Assembly (NCBI GenBank): GCA_963847085.1
Contig: CAWJYO010000010.1
Coordinates: 124,001-188,000, forward strand
DNA: 64,000 bases
Reading direction: 5' to 3'
Source of the DNA: Ilyomonas sp963847085
GTDB lineage: Bacteria; Bacteroidota; Bacteroidia; Chitinophagales; Chitinophagaceae
The notes below the pieces were generated by a model, which saw only the letters and a list, made by a program, of their open reading frames with translations, searched no databases and was not told the origin of the DNA. Numbering within the stretch: position 1 is the stretch's first letter; the number at the start of each line of letters is the position of its first letter. A program made the translations under genes and the position numbers. This document shows positions 54,319-63,493 of the stretch, in pieces.

Positions 54319-54891
54319 TTATTTCGCTGGTGCTGGTGCAGCAGCGGCAGGTGCTGATACTGGCTCTCCTTCTGTCTTTTTTACAAGCATATCTTCGGCA
54401 GGAGAAATATCAACCAGCGCATAACGCTTTACTACATTGATGGTCATTTCATCCAGCATATCAACCACATTTTTATAAGTGCTTTCGTCATTTGGCTTTA
54501 TCACCACCATGAAGTCGTCCGGCTTTGTGCTTTGTTTTTTAGAGATGATTTCATCTCTAATGTCTTTAAAATTGGATGTTTTAAAGTTTTTTGCAGCCGG
54601 GTCTAATTCTCCTTCGTAATAAAATACGTTGTTGTCTTTGCCCAACATAACAGTGAGCGCACCCGAAGCTTTTGTTTTTGTTTGTTCTTCGGGGTTCTTC
54701 GTGTCCTGCGGCAAGTTTAGCTTCAGCGTTGTAGGCTGGCTAATGGTAGTGGTGAAAATGAAAAAGGTGATCAAAAGAAAACCTAAATCCACCATAGGTG
54801 TCATATCTACACGGGTAGAAAGCTTCTTGGCTTTTTTTACACCGGGTCCTTTTTTATGACCACCGCCACCCGAGGTATCCATTTCTGCCAT
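54319..54891 (-). CDS. exbD: ExbD/TolR-family protein (second copy)
   Basis: 190 residues. A basic, Gly-rich N-terminus is followed by the single ExbD helix VDMTPMVDLGFLLITFFIFT, with the proton-path Asp, and then a periplasmic domain (PTTLKLNLPQDTKNPEEQTK, MVVIKPNDESTYKNVVDMLD). The C-terminal tail is Ala/Pro-rich. With ExbB it forms the motor energising TonB. Immediately upstream of tonB paralogue 1. Confidence 0.93.
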   Translation of the reverse strand: MAEMDTSGGGGHKKGPGVKKAKKLSTRVDMTPMVDLGFLLITFFIFTTTISQPTTLKLNLPQDTKNPEEQTKTKASGALTVMLGKDNNVFYYEGELDPAAKNFKTSNFKDIRDEIISKKQSTKPDDFMVVIKPNDESTYKNVVDMLDEMTINVVKRYALVDISPAEDMLVKKTEGEPVSAPAAAAPAPAK

Positions 54892-54925
54892 AACAAAATT
54901 GTTTTATTAGTTTATAAAATGTTGT

Positions 54926-55594
54926 TTATTCCTGATCGGAGGCTTTACTGCCGCCTTCTTTATACAATGCTGTTCCCTGCGGTACACTTACTGCATTGGT
55001 TACCATCTGGAATTTCAATAAATCGTTCTTTTTAAAAGCTGTTAATACGTTTTTGAAAGAAGGATATTTTGCCAGGTTATCCCCTTTCATTAAGATGTTC
55101 GGTTTAATACCGGAATAAGCGTCGGTAACGCCACGCATCCATTTGGTAAGCTGGTTATTGTTGGAATCCAGTACAGGTATGCCAGGAAGAACGGCATTGG
55201 TAATTCTGTCTTCCGGCAGGTTTGCCTGTTGTTTTAGCTGATTAAGAGGAACACCAATAATCGGTTGACGTACCAGGTTTGAAATTTCGCCTGGTGTTAA
55301 TCCTAAATTTTCTGTTTGATTCAAGCCACTGATAATGGTTTGCTTTTTTTCTTTGTCCGACGAGTTATCGCCGGTGGCAAAAAATACTTTTCCATCTTTA
55401 TCAATGGATATTTCCACCACATCTTTATCGGGCGCTTTGCGGGACGATACCGAAGAAGGTGTAGCCACATTTACGGCTGAAGATTCTTTTGGTTTTGCCG
55501 TTAAAATAAAAAAGGTAAGCAAAAGAAAAGCTACATCACACATCGCCGTCATATCTATGGCTGTGCTTTTCCTTGCAATTTTAGGTCGTGCCAT
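54926..55594 (-). CDS. exbD: ExbD/TolR-family protein (first copy)
   Basis: 222 residues. N-terminal ARPKIARKSTAIDMTAMCDV then AFLLLTFFILTA gives the single membrane helix with the conserved Asp (MCDV). A long periplasmic domain follows, with KDVVEISIDKDGKVFFATGD and PNILMKGDNLAKYPSFKNVL. It is longer and more divergent than the second copy, the usual Bacteroidota pairing. Located between exbB and the second exbD. Confidence 0.92.
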   Translation of the reverse strand: MARPKIARKSTAIDMTAMCDVAFLLLTFFILTAKPKESSAVNVATPSSVSSRKAPDKDVVEISIDKDGKVFFATGDNSSDKEKKQTIISGLNQTENLGLTPGEISNLVRQPIIGVPLNQLKQQANLPEDRITNAVLPGIPVLDSNNNQLTKWMRGVTDAYSGIKPNILMKGDNLAKYPSFKNVLTAFKKNDLLKFQMVTNAVSVPQGTALYKEGGSKASDQE

Positions 55595-55667
55595 TGTTTT
55601 GCTTTTACGTGTTTTCTAACTAAGATGCAAAACAGCGCCGGTTTGCATAAACCGGCGCCGGAAAAAT

Positions 55668-56543
55668 TTATTTATAATTGGCTGCAAAGCTTTGTGTGAG
55701 TGTGAAACCACTTTCGTCAATGCCATAAGTGATACCATCAATTTTTGTGGTAAACACGTTATACATGATGATGGAAATGGCAGATGTACCGATACCCAGA
55801 GCTGTATTATACAACGCTTCGGAAATACCTTCAGACAGCTTTGAAGAAGCTTCAGAGCCACCACTTGCACCCAACGCGCTGAATGAGCGAATCATACCCA
55901 TTACCGTTCCTAACAAACCTAACAAGGTAGCTATCGAAGCAATAGTTGATAAGAACACAAGGTTCTTTTCCAGCATTGGCAGTTCAAGCGCAGTAGCTTC
56001 TTCTACTTCTTTTTGGATGTTTAATACTTTTTGCTCAGTATCCAGTTCGGTGTTGCCGATCATTTCTTTGTACTTGCGCAAGCCGGCTTTCATTACATTG
56101 CCAACAGAGCCTTTTTGCTTGTCGCATTCAACAATGGCTTTGTCAACATCTTTATTAGCCAAATGATATTGCACTTTACGTACAAACTCGGCAATGTTGC
56201 CGGTGCCGGAAGCTTTGGTAACAGTAAGAAAGCGCTCCACTACAAATGTAACTACGGTTAAAAACAAACCGATAAGTAGGGGCACAATAATACCACCCTG
56301 GTACATACGTGCTAAAGAGCTTGTAGGACCTGCATGGTTAGGCCAAAAGCCGCCTGCTTTGTCGGGGTTAGTAAAATTGCTGTCGGCTCCAATAACAAAA
56401 CGCCAGATGACGTATCCTAAAATGATACAAACAAGGGGAGCAATCCATGAAATTGCGTTTGAACTTCTTTTGGGTTGCACAGAAGTAGTAGAAGTAACTT
56501 TGGGTGCTACTGTTGTTGTAGTAGTCGGTTTAATGTCAGCCAT
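55668..56543 (-). CDS. exbB: ExbB/TolQ/MotA-type proton channel protein
   Basis: About 291 residues from ATG 56543 (MADIKPTTTT); two extra residues would come from ATG 56549. A low-complexity Thr/Val N-terminus and helix WIAPLVCIILGYVIWRFVIG are followed by IIVPLLIGLFLTVVTFVVER and the cytoplasmic helix bundle. The conserved pair of C-terminal helices is NLVFLSTIASIATLLGLLGT (VMGMIRSF) and ALYNTALGIGTSAISIIMYN. First gene of the minus-strand exbB-exbD-exbD-tonB-tonB cluster. Confidence 0.94.
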   Translation of the reverse strand: MADIKPTTTTTVAPKVTSTTSVQPKRSSNAISWIAPLVCIILGYVIWRFVIGADSNFTNPDKAGGFWPNHAGPTSSLARMYQGGIIVPLLIGLFLTVVTFVVERFLTVTKASGTGNIAEFVRKVQYHLANKDVDKAIVECDKQKGSVGNVMKAGLRKYKEMIGNTELDTEQKVLNIQKEVEEATALELPMLEKNLVFLSTIASIATLLGLLGTVMGMIRSFSALGASGGSEASSKLSEGISEALYNTALGIGTSAISIIMYNVFTTKIDGITYGIDESGFTLTQSFAANYK

Positions 56544-56549
56544 GTTCAA

Positions 56550-57118
56550 TTGATTTTGTAGGTTTTTAAAACTATAAGTAAAAAATTATTTGGCAATTCT
56601 ATGAAATCGTTTTCAATTAAAGCGTTCGTTAAGATTATTTTTTTCTGATTGCAAGATAGAAACTTAAATACATAGCCAACAAAAAATCTGTTATCGAAAA
56701 TTCTTTTTACCTTCTTTATTGCTCATCTCCATTCTTCGCTCCCTACTATCATCTTCTTTACTTTTGATTTAAACCTTGCAGTAAGTACCTCGTGTTTTTT
56801 AATGTCAGCATCCAAACATCAGCAGGTAAATATAAATGCTGTTACTGCTAACCGAAAAATATATAGCAATTGTAATGCTAAAATAAAAATTTAAATCGGT
56901 GCATCTTTATCTTCCTTTCCTAATTGCAGCAGCAGATAAGGGGGTTTACTTATTTTTGCCGGCATCGTTGCGTTAATTTTGTTTGGCAGTTTGTTTTTGA
57001 ATAGTATAAAATTATAAACTTATTTAAAATTATATAGTTATTCGTTTACAAAAAGCACCAACAAAAATAACCATTACCATTCCCGTTCCTGATTGGATAT
57101 AAAAATGAAAAGATAACA
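56550..57118 (+). promoter_or_regulatory. 570-nt divergent gap with two tandem -7 boxes toward metG
   Basis: Non-coding region between exbB (minus) and metG (plus). Two perfect TAnnTTTG matches point toward metG: TATTTTTG at 56951-56958 and TAATTTTG at 56974-56981. They imply a metG leader of about 130-160 nt. No T-box-like or riboswitch core was recognised. I could not place the exbB promoter. Confidence 0.5.
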
Positions 57119-59287
57119 ATGAAACAAGCATCCCGATATTTAATTACCGCCGCACTGCCTTATGCCAATGGCTTAAAGCACATTGGGCATTTGGCTGGCG
57201 CTTATCTTCCGGCAGATACTTATGTGCGTTTTCTTCGTGCACAAAAAAAAGACGTAGTATTCATTTGCGGCAGCGATGAACATGGAACCGCTATTCCTAT
57301 ACAGGCAATGAAGGAAGGCACCACGCCGCAGGCTATCATTGATAAATATCATCCTATCATCAAAGAAAACTTTGAAGACCTTGGCATTTCGTTCGATATT
57401 TATCATCGCACTTCCGAACCCATTCATCACGAAACGGCTCAGGAATTTTTTACTTATCTGAACGACAGAGGCGACCTGGAACAAAAAGAAACGGAGCAAT
57501 ATTTTGATGAAGGGGCCAACACATTTTTAGCCGACCGTTTTATAAAAGGAACCTGTCCCAACTGCGGTTTTGAAAATGCGTTTGGCGATCAGTGCGAGCG
57601 TTGCGGCACTTCGCTTTCTCCCGAACTATTAATCAACCCCGTAAGTACATTAAGCGGCAAACCACCAGTGAAAAGAAAAACCACGCACTGGTACCTTCCT
57701 TTAGATAAACATGAAGCCTGGCTACGCGAATGGATATTGAACGAACATAAAGAAGACTGGCGCAACAATGTGCTTGGACAATGCAAAAGCTGGCTTGACA
57801 ACGGCTTGCAGCCACGCGCCGTAACGCGCGATTTAGATTGGGGGATACAGGTGCCGTTGCCCGATGCGGAAGGCAAGGTTTTGTATGTTTGGTTTGATGC
57901 GCCTATCGGCTACATCAGCGCCACAAAGCAATGGGCTTTAAACACCGGAAAGCAGTGGGAGCCTTACTGGTACAGCAATGACACCAAACTGGTTCATTTT
58001 ATTGGAAAAGATAACATCGTGTTTCATTGTATCATCTTCCCTGTGATGTTGAAGTTGCATGGCAACATCTTACCCGATAATGTTCCGGCGAATGAATTTA
58101 TGAACCTGGAAGGCGACAAGATGAGCACAAGCCGCAACTGGAAACTCGACATGCAGGACTATATTAACGATTTTATCAGAAAGGAAAATGGCGGCCCGCA
58201 AATGGCCGATGTATTACGTTATTATCTCACCACTATTTCGCCTGAAACCAAAGACAGCGAGTTTACCTGGAAGGGTTTTCAGGATGCCAACAACAGCGAG
58301 TTGGTTAGCATTTTTGGCAATTTTGTAAACCGCACATTTGTTTTGATGCACAAACTATGTGGTGGTAAAGTTCCGCCGCTTCATGCGGTGCAATTAGATG
58401 AAGTTGACAAAGCCATGATCAGCGATATTGAAGCATCGAAACAGCGCGTTGAAAAGATGCTGGAAGAATATAAGTTTCGCGAAGCTTTGTATGATGTGAT
58501 TGACCTCGCCCGCAAAGGCAACAAATACATGCAAAAGAAAGAACCCTGGGTGCTGGCAAAAAACAAAGAAGAATTAGCCAAAAACGGGAGCGAAGGCAAC
58601 CCTGAAATGCTGCAAAAACAAATTGACAACACGCTTCATATTTGTCTTCAGCTTACCGCTAATCTTGCTATTTTTATCAATCCGTTTCTTCCGTTCACGG
58701 CAAAAAAAATGTGCCGCATGATGAAAGTGGTTGATAAAATGCTGGACTGGAAAAATGCTGGACGTTTAAAATTGCTAAGCGTTGGCTATTCGCTGAAAGC
58801 GCCTGAATTGTTGTTTAGAAAAATTGAAGACAGCGAAGTAAAAGAACAGGTTGAAAAGTTGAAAGAAGCTGCCGCAAGAGCAAAAGAAGGTGACGCAGGC
58901 AACAAGGTTCAGGAAACAACGAATACAAAAGAAAGCATCATCAAAAATGTAGATGGAAAAGAGCAGATTTCGTTTGATGATTTTATAAAAATTGACCTGC
59001 GCATCGGAACTATCATAGCGGCTGAAAAAGTAGAAAAAGCTGATAAACTTTTAAAGCTGCAAATTGATTTGGGTTATGAAACACGCACCGTTGTTTCAGG
59101 CATTGCACTGTATTTTAAACCCGAAGAAATTATAGGCAAACAGGTAACGGTGGTTGCCAACCTGGCACCGCGAATGATGCGAGGCATTGAAAGTAACGGA
59201 ATGATATTAATGGCACAAGACAATGCAGGCAAATTGCACTTTGTTACTTCCATTGACCAGGCAGATAACGGCAGCCGCGTTTCGTGA
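57119..59287 (+). CDS. metG: Methionyl-tRNA synthetase
   Basis: 722 residues. ALPYANGLKHIGHLAGAYLP contains the HIGH motif. The zinc-binding knuckle CPNCGFENAFGDQCERCG indicates the four-Cys type. The KMSKS loop reads LEGDKMSTSRNWKLDM. An anticodon-binding helical domain (about 390-560) is followed by a linker and a C-terminal Trbp111-like tRNA-binding OB domain (DDFIKIDLRIGTIIAAEKVE, then LAPRMMRGIESNGMILMA). It charges tRNA-Met in the cytoplasm. The length is typical for the enzyme with the C-terminal dimerisation domain. Confidence 0.97.
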   Translation: MKQASRYLITAALPYANGLKHIGHLAGAYLPADTYVRFLRAQKKDVVFICGSDEHGTAIPIQAMKEGTTPQAIIDKYHPIIKENFEDLGISFDIYHRTSEPIHHETAQEFFTYLNDRGDLEQKETEQYFDEGANTFLADRFIKGTCPNCGFENAFGDQCERCGTSLSPELLINPVSTLSGKPPVKRKTTHWYLPLDKHEAWLREWILNEHKEDWRNNVLGQCKSWLDNGLQPRAVTRDLDWGIQVPLPDAEGKVLYVWFDAPIGYISATKQWALNTGKQWEPYWYSNDTKLVHFIGKDNIVFHCIIFPVMLKLHGNILPDNVPANEFMNLEGDKMSTSRNWKLDMQDYINDFIRKENGGPQMADVLRYYLTTISPETKDSEFTWKGFQDANNSELVSIFGNFVNRTFVLMHKLCGGKVPPLHAVQLDEVDKAMISDIEASKQRVEKMLEEYKFREALYDVIDLARKGNKYMQKKEPWVLAKNKEELAKNGSEGNPEMLQKQIDNTLHICLQLTANLAIFINPFLPFTAKKMCRMMKVVDKMLDWKNAGRLKLLSVGYSLKAPELLFRKIEDSEVKEQVEKLKEAAARAKEGDAGNKVQETTNTKESIIKNVDGKEQISFDDFIKIDLRIGTIIAAEKVEKADKLLKLQIDLGYETRTVVSGIALYFKPEEIIGKQVTVVANLAPRMMRGIESNGMILMAQDNAGKLHFVTSIDQADNGSRVS

Positions 59288-59353
59288 TTTTGTTTTTGTA
59301 GAAATATAAACTTGGGATAGAAATATCATTAAAAACAAAACAGTCAATAATAC

Positions 59354-60085
59354 ATGCAACGAGAAATTACATCCTGGTACAGTCCGTCAACCGATAGGGA
59401 AATGCCCATTGTAACCTATGGTCATTATGGTTTTGCTTTGTTAATGATACCCACTGCCGGCGCGGATTTTTTAGAGTATGAACGCTTTCAGTTAATCAAT
59501 GCCATTGCTCCTTTTATTGATGCCGGAAAAATAAAAGTATTCAGCATCAACAGCATGAACAATGAAAGCTGGATGCACAAAACGATGTGGGGCGAACACA
59601 AAGCCATCAACCATAACAAATTCAACAATTATGTGTTTAATGAGGTGATTCCTTTTATCCGCAACAATGTGGGCAACGACACCTTCATTTACACTTGCGG
59701 CGCATCGTTTGGCGCCTTGCATGCCATGAATTTGTTTTTAAAACATCCCGATATGATCAATGGCGCTATCAGCATGAGTGGCGTGTACGATTTAACTGAA
59801 TATACCAGGGGCTATTGGGATGAACAGGTTTATTTCAACAGTCCGATGCACTACCTTCCTAACCTGCACGATGCGTATTATTTAGACAAAATAAAAGCCA
59901 GTCATCACATTCATATTTACACTGGCAGCGGCGATTATGAAGACCCGAGTTCTAACCGGCGATTTTCAGACTTGTTATGGAGCAAAGGCATCTGGCACGA
60001 CCTTCAAATCTGGGGGCAGGATATAAAACATGAATGGCCAACATGGCTTAAGATGTTACCCAATATTTTAGGCAACAAGTTTTGA
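59354..60085 (+). CDS. Esterase-type alpha/beta hydrolase
   Basis: 243 residues without a signal peptide. The fold is that of esterase D/S-formylglutathione hydrolase-like proteins: MPIVTYGHYGFALLMIPTAG, the nucleophile Ser in FIYTCGASFGALHAMNLFLK (G-x-S-x-G as GASFG), ISMSGVYDLTEYTRGYWDE, the acid in YTGSGDYEDPSSNRRF and the His in DIKHEWPTWLKMLP. The substrate is unknown. Monocistronic, followed by a strong terminator. Confidence 0.82.
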   Translation: MQREITSWYSPSTDREMPIVTYGHYGFALLMIPTAGADFLEYERFQLINAIAPFIDAGKIKVFSINSMNNESWMHKTMWGEHKAINHNKFNNYVFNEVIPFIRNNVGNDTFIYTCGASFGALHAMNLFLKHPDMINGAISMSGVYDLTEYTRGYWDEQVYFNSPMHYLPNLHDAYYLDKIKASHHIHIYTGSGDYEDPSSNRRFSDLLWSKGIWHDLQIWGQDIKHEWPTWLKMLPNILGNKF

Positions 60086-60152
60086 TGATGAAATGATACT
60101 GCTGTGATAAAATAACACAACGCTTTTGGGTTTGTTTTTACCGATAAAACCG

Positions 60153-60179
60153 ATCCCGCCTTTTTGGCGGGATTTTTTC
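60153..60179 (+). terminator. Rho-independent terminator after the esterase gene
   Basis: ATCCCGCC pairs with GGCGGGAT around TTTTT, followed by TTTTTT. Confidence 0.92.
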
Positions 60180-60271
60180 TTTCTAAACACAACGTGCTAT
60201 TACTAAATCAGTGCGTTGTGCTTTGTAGTAGTTTAAATGTATCAAAATAAAAATTTAAAAAGGCTGATTGA

Positions 60272-62758
60272 ATGTTACTTCAAAAACAAAAAAAGATTGT
60301 CAAAATTATTGGCGGCGTTCTGCTTTCCCTTATCGCTTTGCTGGTTATCTTTTTGATTGGTCTTCAAATTTATGTTTCGGCAAACCATGCATCGTTTGTA
60401 AAGATGGTAAACCAGAAATTAAACGCTGCCATTGCCGGTGATCTTGCCATCAAAAACATTGATATAAATGTGTGGCGGCACTTTCCAAACATTGACGTTC
60501 GCATTACGGACCTTACCTTAAAAGATTCGGTGTATCATCGCTCGCTGCTCAACATTAAATATGCTTCTACCCGCATCAATGCGTTTAAGTTATTTACCAA
60601 TGAAGTGGACATTCATAATATATATCTGGAACAAGGTGTGATTTATATTTTTACTGATAAAAATGGCTTTAGCAACGATTATATTTTTAAGCGCGATAAA
60701 GCCCAACAACCCGGCGCGCATCCTGCTATTATTGATGAAATCGAGTTGAAAAACATCCACTTCGTTTCGGAACACGATGTGAAGGACAAATGGTTTGGCG
60801 TTTTTGTAAATTATCTTCATGCAACGCTTGATTTTAAAGATTCTGTTACTACCATTCACATGAACGAAAACATGCTGGTGCGTGGCTTAGGATTCAATCT
60901 TGCCAAAGGATATTTTTTAAAAGGAAAAACGGTAAAAGCAAAATGGAAGCTCACGTACAACAGCAACAACAAACAGCTTTCTTTCGATGAAACGCCGGTT
61001 GCCATCGGCGTTTCTAATTTTACACTAAAAGGCGATTTTTATCTGACCGATACACTCAATTCGCATTTTAAATTAGTGGCAAAAACAAATGCTGTTGATT
61101 ATAAAGAAGCCGCATCGCTGGTAAGCCCCAACATTCAGAATAAAATTAACCTTGTAAATCTTGCAAAACCGATCGCTGTAACAGCAACCATTGAAGGTCC
61201 GATGGCGTTTCGCACGATCCCGATTGTGAATGTGCAATGGACAGTAAAAGACAATGAACTGATAACGCCTGTGGTAACGCTCGACCATTGCAATTTTACC
61301 GGCTCATTCACCAACGAAAAAAACAAAGATTATCCGCGTACCGACGATAACTCGGAAGTAGTGCTGCAAAAGCTTTCTGCTTCCTGGGGTGGCGTGTCTT
61401 TAATTGCAAAAACAAACACAGTGGTAACCAACCTTGTGCATCCTATTTTGCAATTCAATTTTACTTCTGCTACAACGCTGGCTGCTTTGGATCAAAAGCT
61501 CAACTTATCAACTGTGCATTTTATCAGCGGCGGCGCATTGCTTAATATTCAGTACAATGGTCCGCTGGGAATTGATCCTGCTATGCTGAAATACTTAAGC
61601 GGCAACCTGGTAATAGCAGATGCACAAATTAATTATGAGCCGCGCGATTTAACGTTCAGCAAATGCAATGGTGAAATTAAGTTTTCGGAAACAAATATTA
61701 CTGTAGATAGCCTGCAATGCGATTTAAACACCAATCATTTTATGAGTTCAGTTGCAGGGCAATAATGTGAACTTATTTGCTACGAATACGCTTCCCGGCG
61801 AAGCATCGCTTACCTGTAATGTGATGACGCCAAACCTGAACTTAGGCGATTTTAAAGTGTTGTTTCAACCCCGAAAAACAACTGTGGTGAAAAGGTCGTC
61901 AGGTGGCTCGGCAAGGCAATTGGTTTTATTGGATAATGCGCTGCAATATGGAACGCTTAACATTAATTTAAAAGCCGATACGTTGCACATGGATAAATTT
62001 TGGGCGCGCAATGTACAAGCAATGCTGGGCTTTAAAAACAACGACATTAATGTTGCCAGGGTATCATTGCTTTCATGCTGATGGCAGCGTAAACATGCAG
62101 GCAAATATTCATCAGGTAAGAGAAAACTTATCACCAGGCCAATGCGAAGCTTAGCTTTACAAAGCATCAACATTCAAAAACTGTTTTATGCACTGGATAA
62201 TTTTGGAATGAAAGGGATTGACTTCGCGCAATATAAGTGGTATTTTAAATACGCAAGCTAAATTCAGTTGGGTTTCGACAATAGAAGGAAAATCATTCCG
62301 AAAACAATGCTGGGCAATTTGCATTTTTCGTTAAAAAACGGTGCGCTTAAAAACTTTAAACCTATTGCCGACATTCAGAAGTGATTTTCAAAAACCGGAA
62401 TTTAGACGATATTCAGTTTGCAGAATTAAAAGATAGTTTTGAATTGAAGGGAGATGAAATATACATTCATAAGATGGAGATAGAATCCTCTGCTTTAACC
62501 GCTTTTGTAGAAGGCATTTATAGTTTTGGAGATAACACTAATATCAGCATTCAGGTGCCGTTAAGCAATTTAAAAAAACGTGGTGACGACTATGAAGTTA
62601 AAAACAGAGGCGCAAGGCGAAAAGCCGGTGCCAGTGTGTATTTGCGGGGAAAGTCGGATGGTAATGGAGGCGTGAAAATCGGGCTTGATTTATTTAAAAA
62701 ATTGCGTGGTGATAACTTCGAGGAAGAGTTTAAAAACTATAAACCTTCAACAAAATAA
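60272..62758 (+). CDS. AsmA-like envelope protein, heavily frameshifted in its last quarter
   Basis: About 828 residues when joined. The N-terminal membrane helix is IIGGVLLSLIALLVIFLIGL. A long beta-rich AsmA-type groove domain follows (LNAAIAGDLAIKNIDINVWR, HFPNIDVRITDLTLKDSVYH). The C-terminal AsmA segments are INIQKLFYALDNFGMKG, LGNLHFSLKNGALKNFKPI and FAELKDSFELKGDEIYIHKM, then ISIQVPLSNLKKRGDDYEV. The frame breaks near 61756, 62070, between 62118 and 62155, at 62217, 62292 and 62383, yet each piece fits the family. AsmA-like proteins bridge the periplasm and are implicated in lipid or outer-membrane assembly. The second such gene in the window after tamB. Confidence 0.8.
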
Positions 62759-63340
62759 TCTACTCTTATTCATAAAGTTTTCAATGTATTCTTCAATCAC
62801 TTTTGGATACATTTGTGTTCCAACTGATGAATGCGTTGTGCCAATGTTTCGGGCGTGTCATCGGGCAAAACAGGACAACTTTCCGTAAGAATAATTCTTC
62901 CGTTATCGTACAGTTCATCTACCACATGAATGGTAATTCCACTTTTGTTTTCGCCGCTTTTTATCACCGCTTCGTGCACAAAATTTCCATACATGCCTTT
63001 GCCTCCATAAGCCGGCAGCAACGCAGGATGAATGTTTAATATCCGTTGCGGAAAAGCTGTCTACCAATGCAGCCGGTATCTTCCATAAAAAGCCTGCGAG
63101 TATGATAAAATCAATTCCTTTTTGCTTCAATTCATCAACGTAGTGATCTCCTTTAAAAAACCTTTCTTTTTCTATCAATAAAACCGGAACATCATTTCCT
63201 TTCGCGACATTGATAACGCCGGCATCAGGCTTGTTGCACACCACAACACTAACGTTGACAGAAGCATGGTGTTTGAAATGTTGGATGATTTTTTCAGCAT
63301 TGCTGCCTGCGCCTGAAGCAAAAATGGCGATCTGTTTCAT
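62747..63340 (-). CDS. purN: Phosphoribosylglycinamide formyltransferase, two frameshifts
   Basis: About 198 codons from ATG 63340 (MKQIAIFASGAGSNAEKIIQ). PurN transfers formyl from 10-formyl-THF to GAR in purine synthesis. Motifs: VVVCNKPDAGVINVAKGNDV, FIILAGFLWKIPAALVDSF, then after a one-base shift near 63062 PQRILNIHPALLPAYGGKGM (catalytic Asn and His), HVVDELYDNGRIILTESCPV and LPDDTPETLAQRIHQLEHK. A second shift near 62812 gives YPKVIEEYIENFMNKSRLF and a stop at 62747, overlapping the end of the AsmA gene by 12 nt. Confidence 0.88.
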
Positions 63341-63355
63341 GATGATTGATTGGAG

Positions 63356-63363
63356 CAAAAATA
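63356..63363 (-). promoter_or_regulatory. Candidate -7 box for purN
   Basis: Minus-strand TATTTTTG matches TAnnTTTG, 15 nt before ATG 63340. Confidence 0.55.
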
Positions 63364-63377
63364 AAGGTTCAGGAATC

Positions 63378-63470
63378 AAGATACAAGGTACAAGGAGCAT
63401 TTTACAGACCTATAAGGTTTCGCAAACCTTATAGGTCTGCAGACAACATAAGTTTTACTCCTTGTATCTT
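63378..63470. repeat. Heptad-periodic inverted repeat 12
   Basis: The inner perfect 16-bp stem CAGACCTATAAGGTTT (63405-63420) with 63424-63439 has a 3-nt loop. The outer arm AAGATACAAGG pairs with CCTTGTATCTT (63460-63470). The outer left arm consists of heptads AATCAAG, ATACAAG and GTACAAG. It lies between the divergent -7 boxes of purN and the DUF4230 gene. Confidence 0.9.
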
Positions 63471-63478
63471 CATTCTTT

Positions 63479-63486
63479 TACCTTTG
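63479..63486 (+). promoter_or_regulatory. Candidate -7 box for the DUF4230 gene
   Basis: TACCTTTG matches TAnnTTTG and ends 7 nt before ATG 63494, so the leader would be only a few nt. Confidence 0.55.
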
Positions 63487-63493
63487 TTTTCCG

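Noticed and set aside
55729..56166. 145-residue plus-strand frame
   Set aside because: Antisense within exbB, whose membrane and motif pattern is complete.
5448..63470. CRISPR array as an explanation for the periodic repeats
   Set aside because: The units are only 7-9 nt, contiguous and degenerate, with no spacers and no cas genes.
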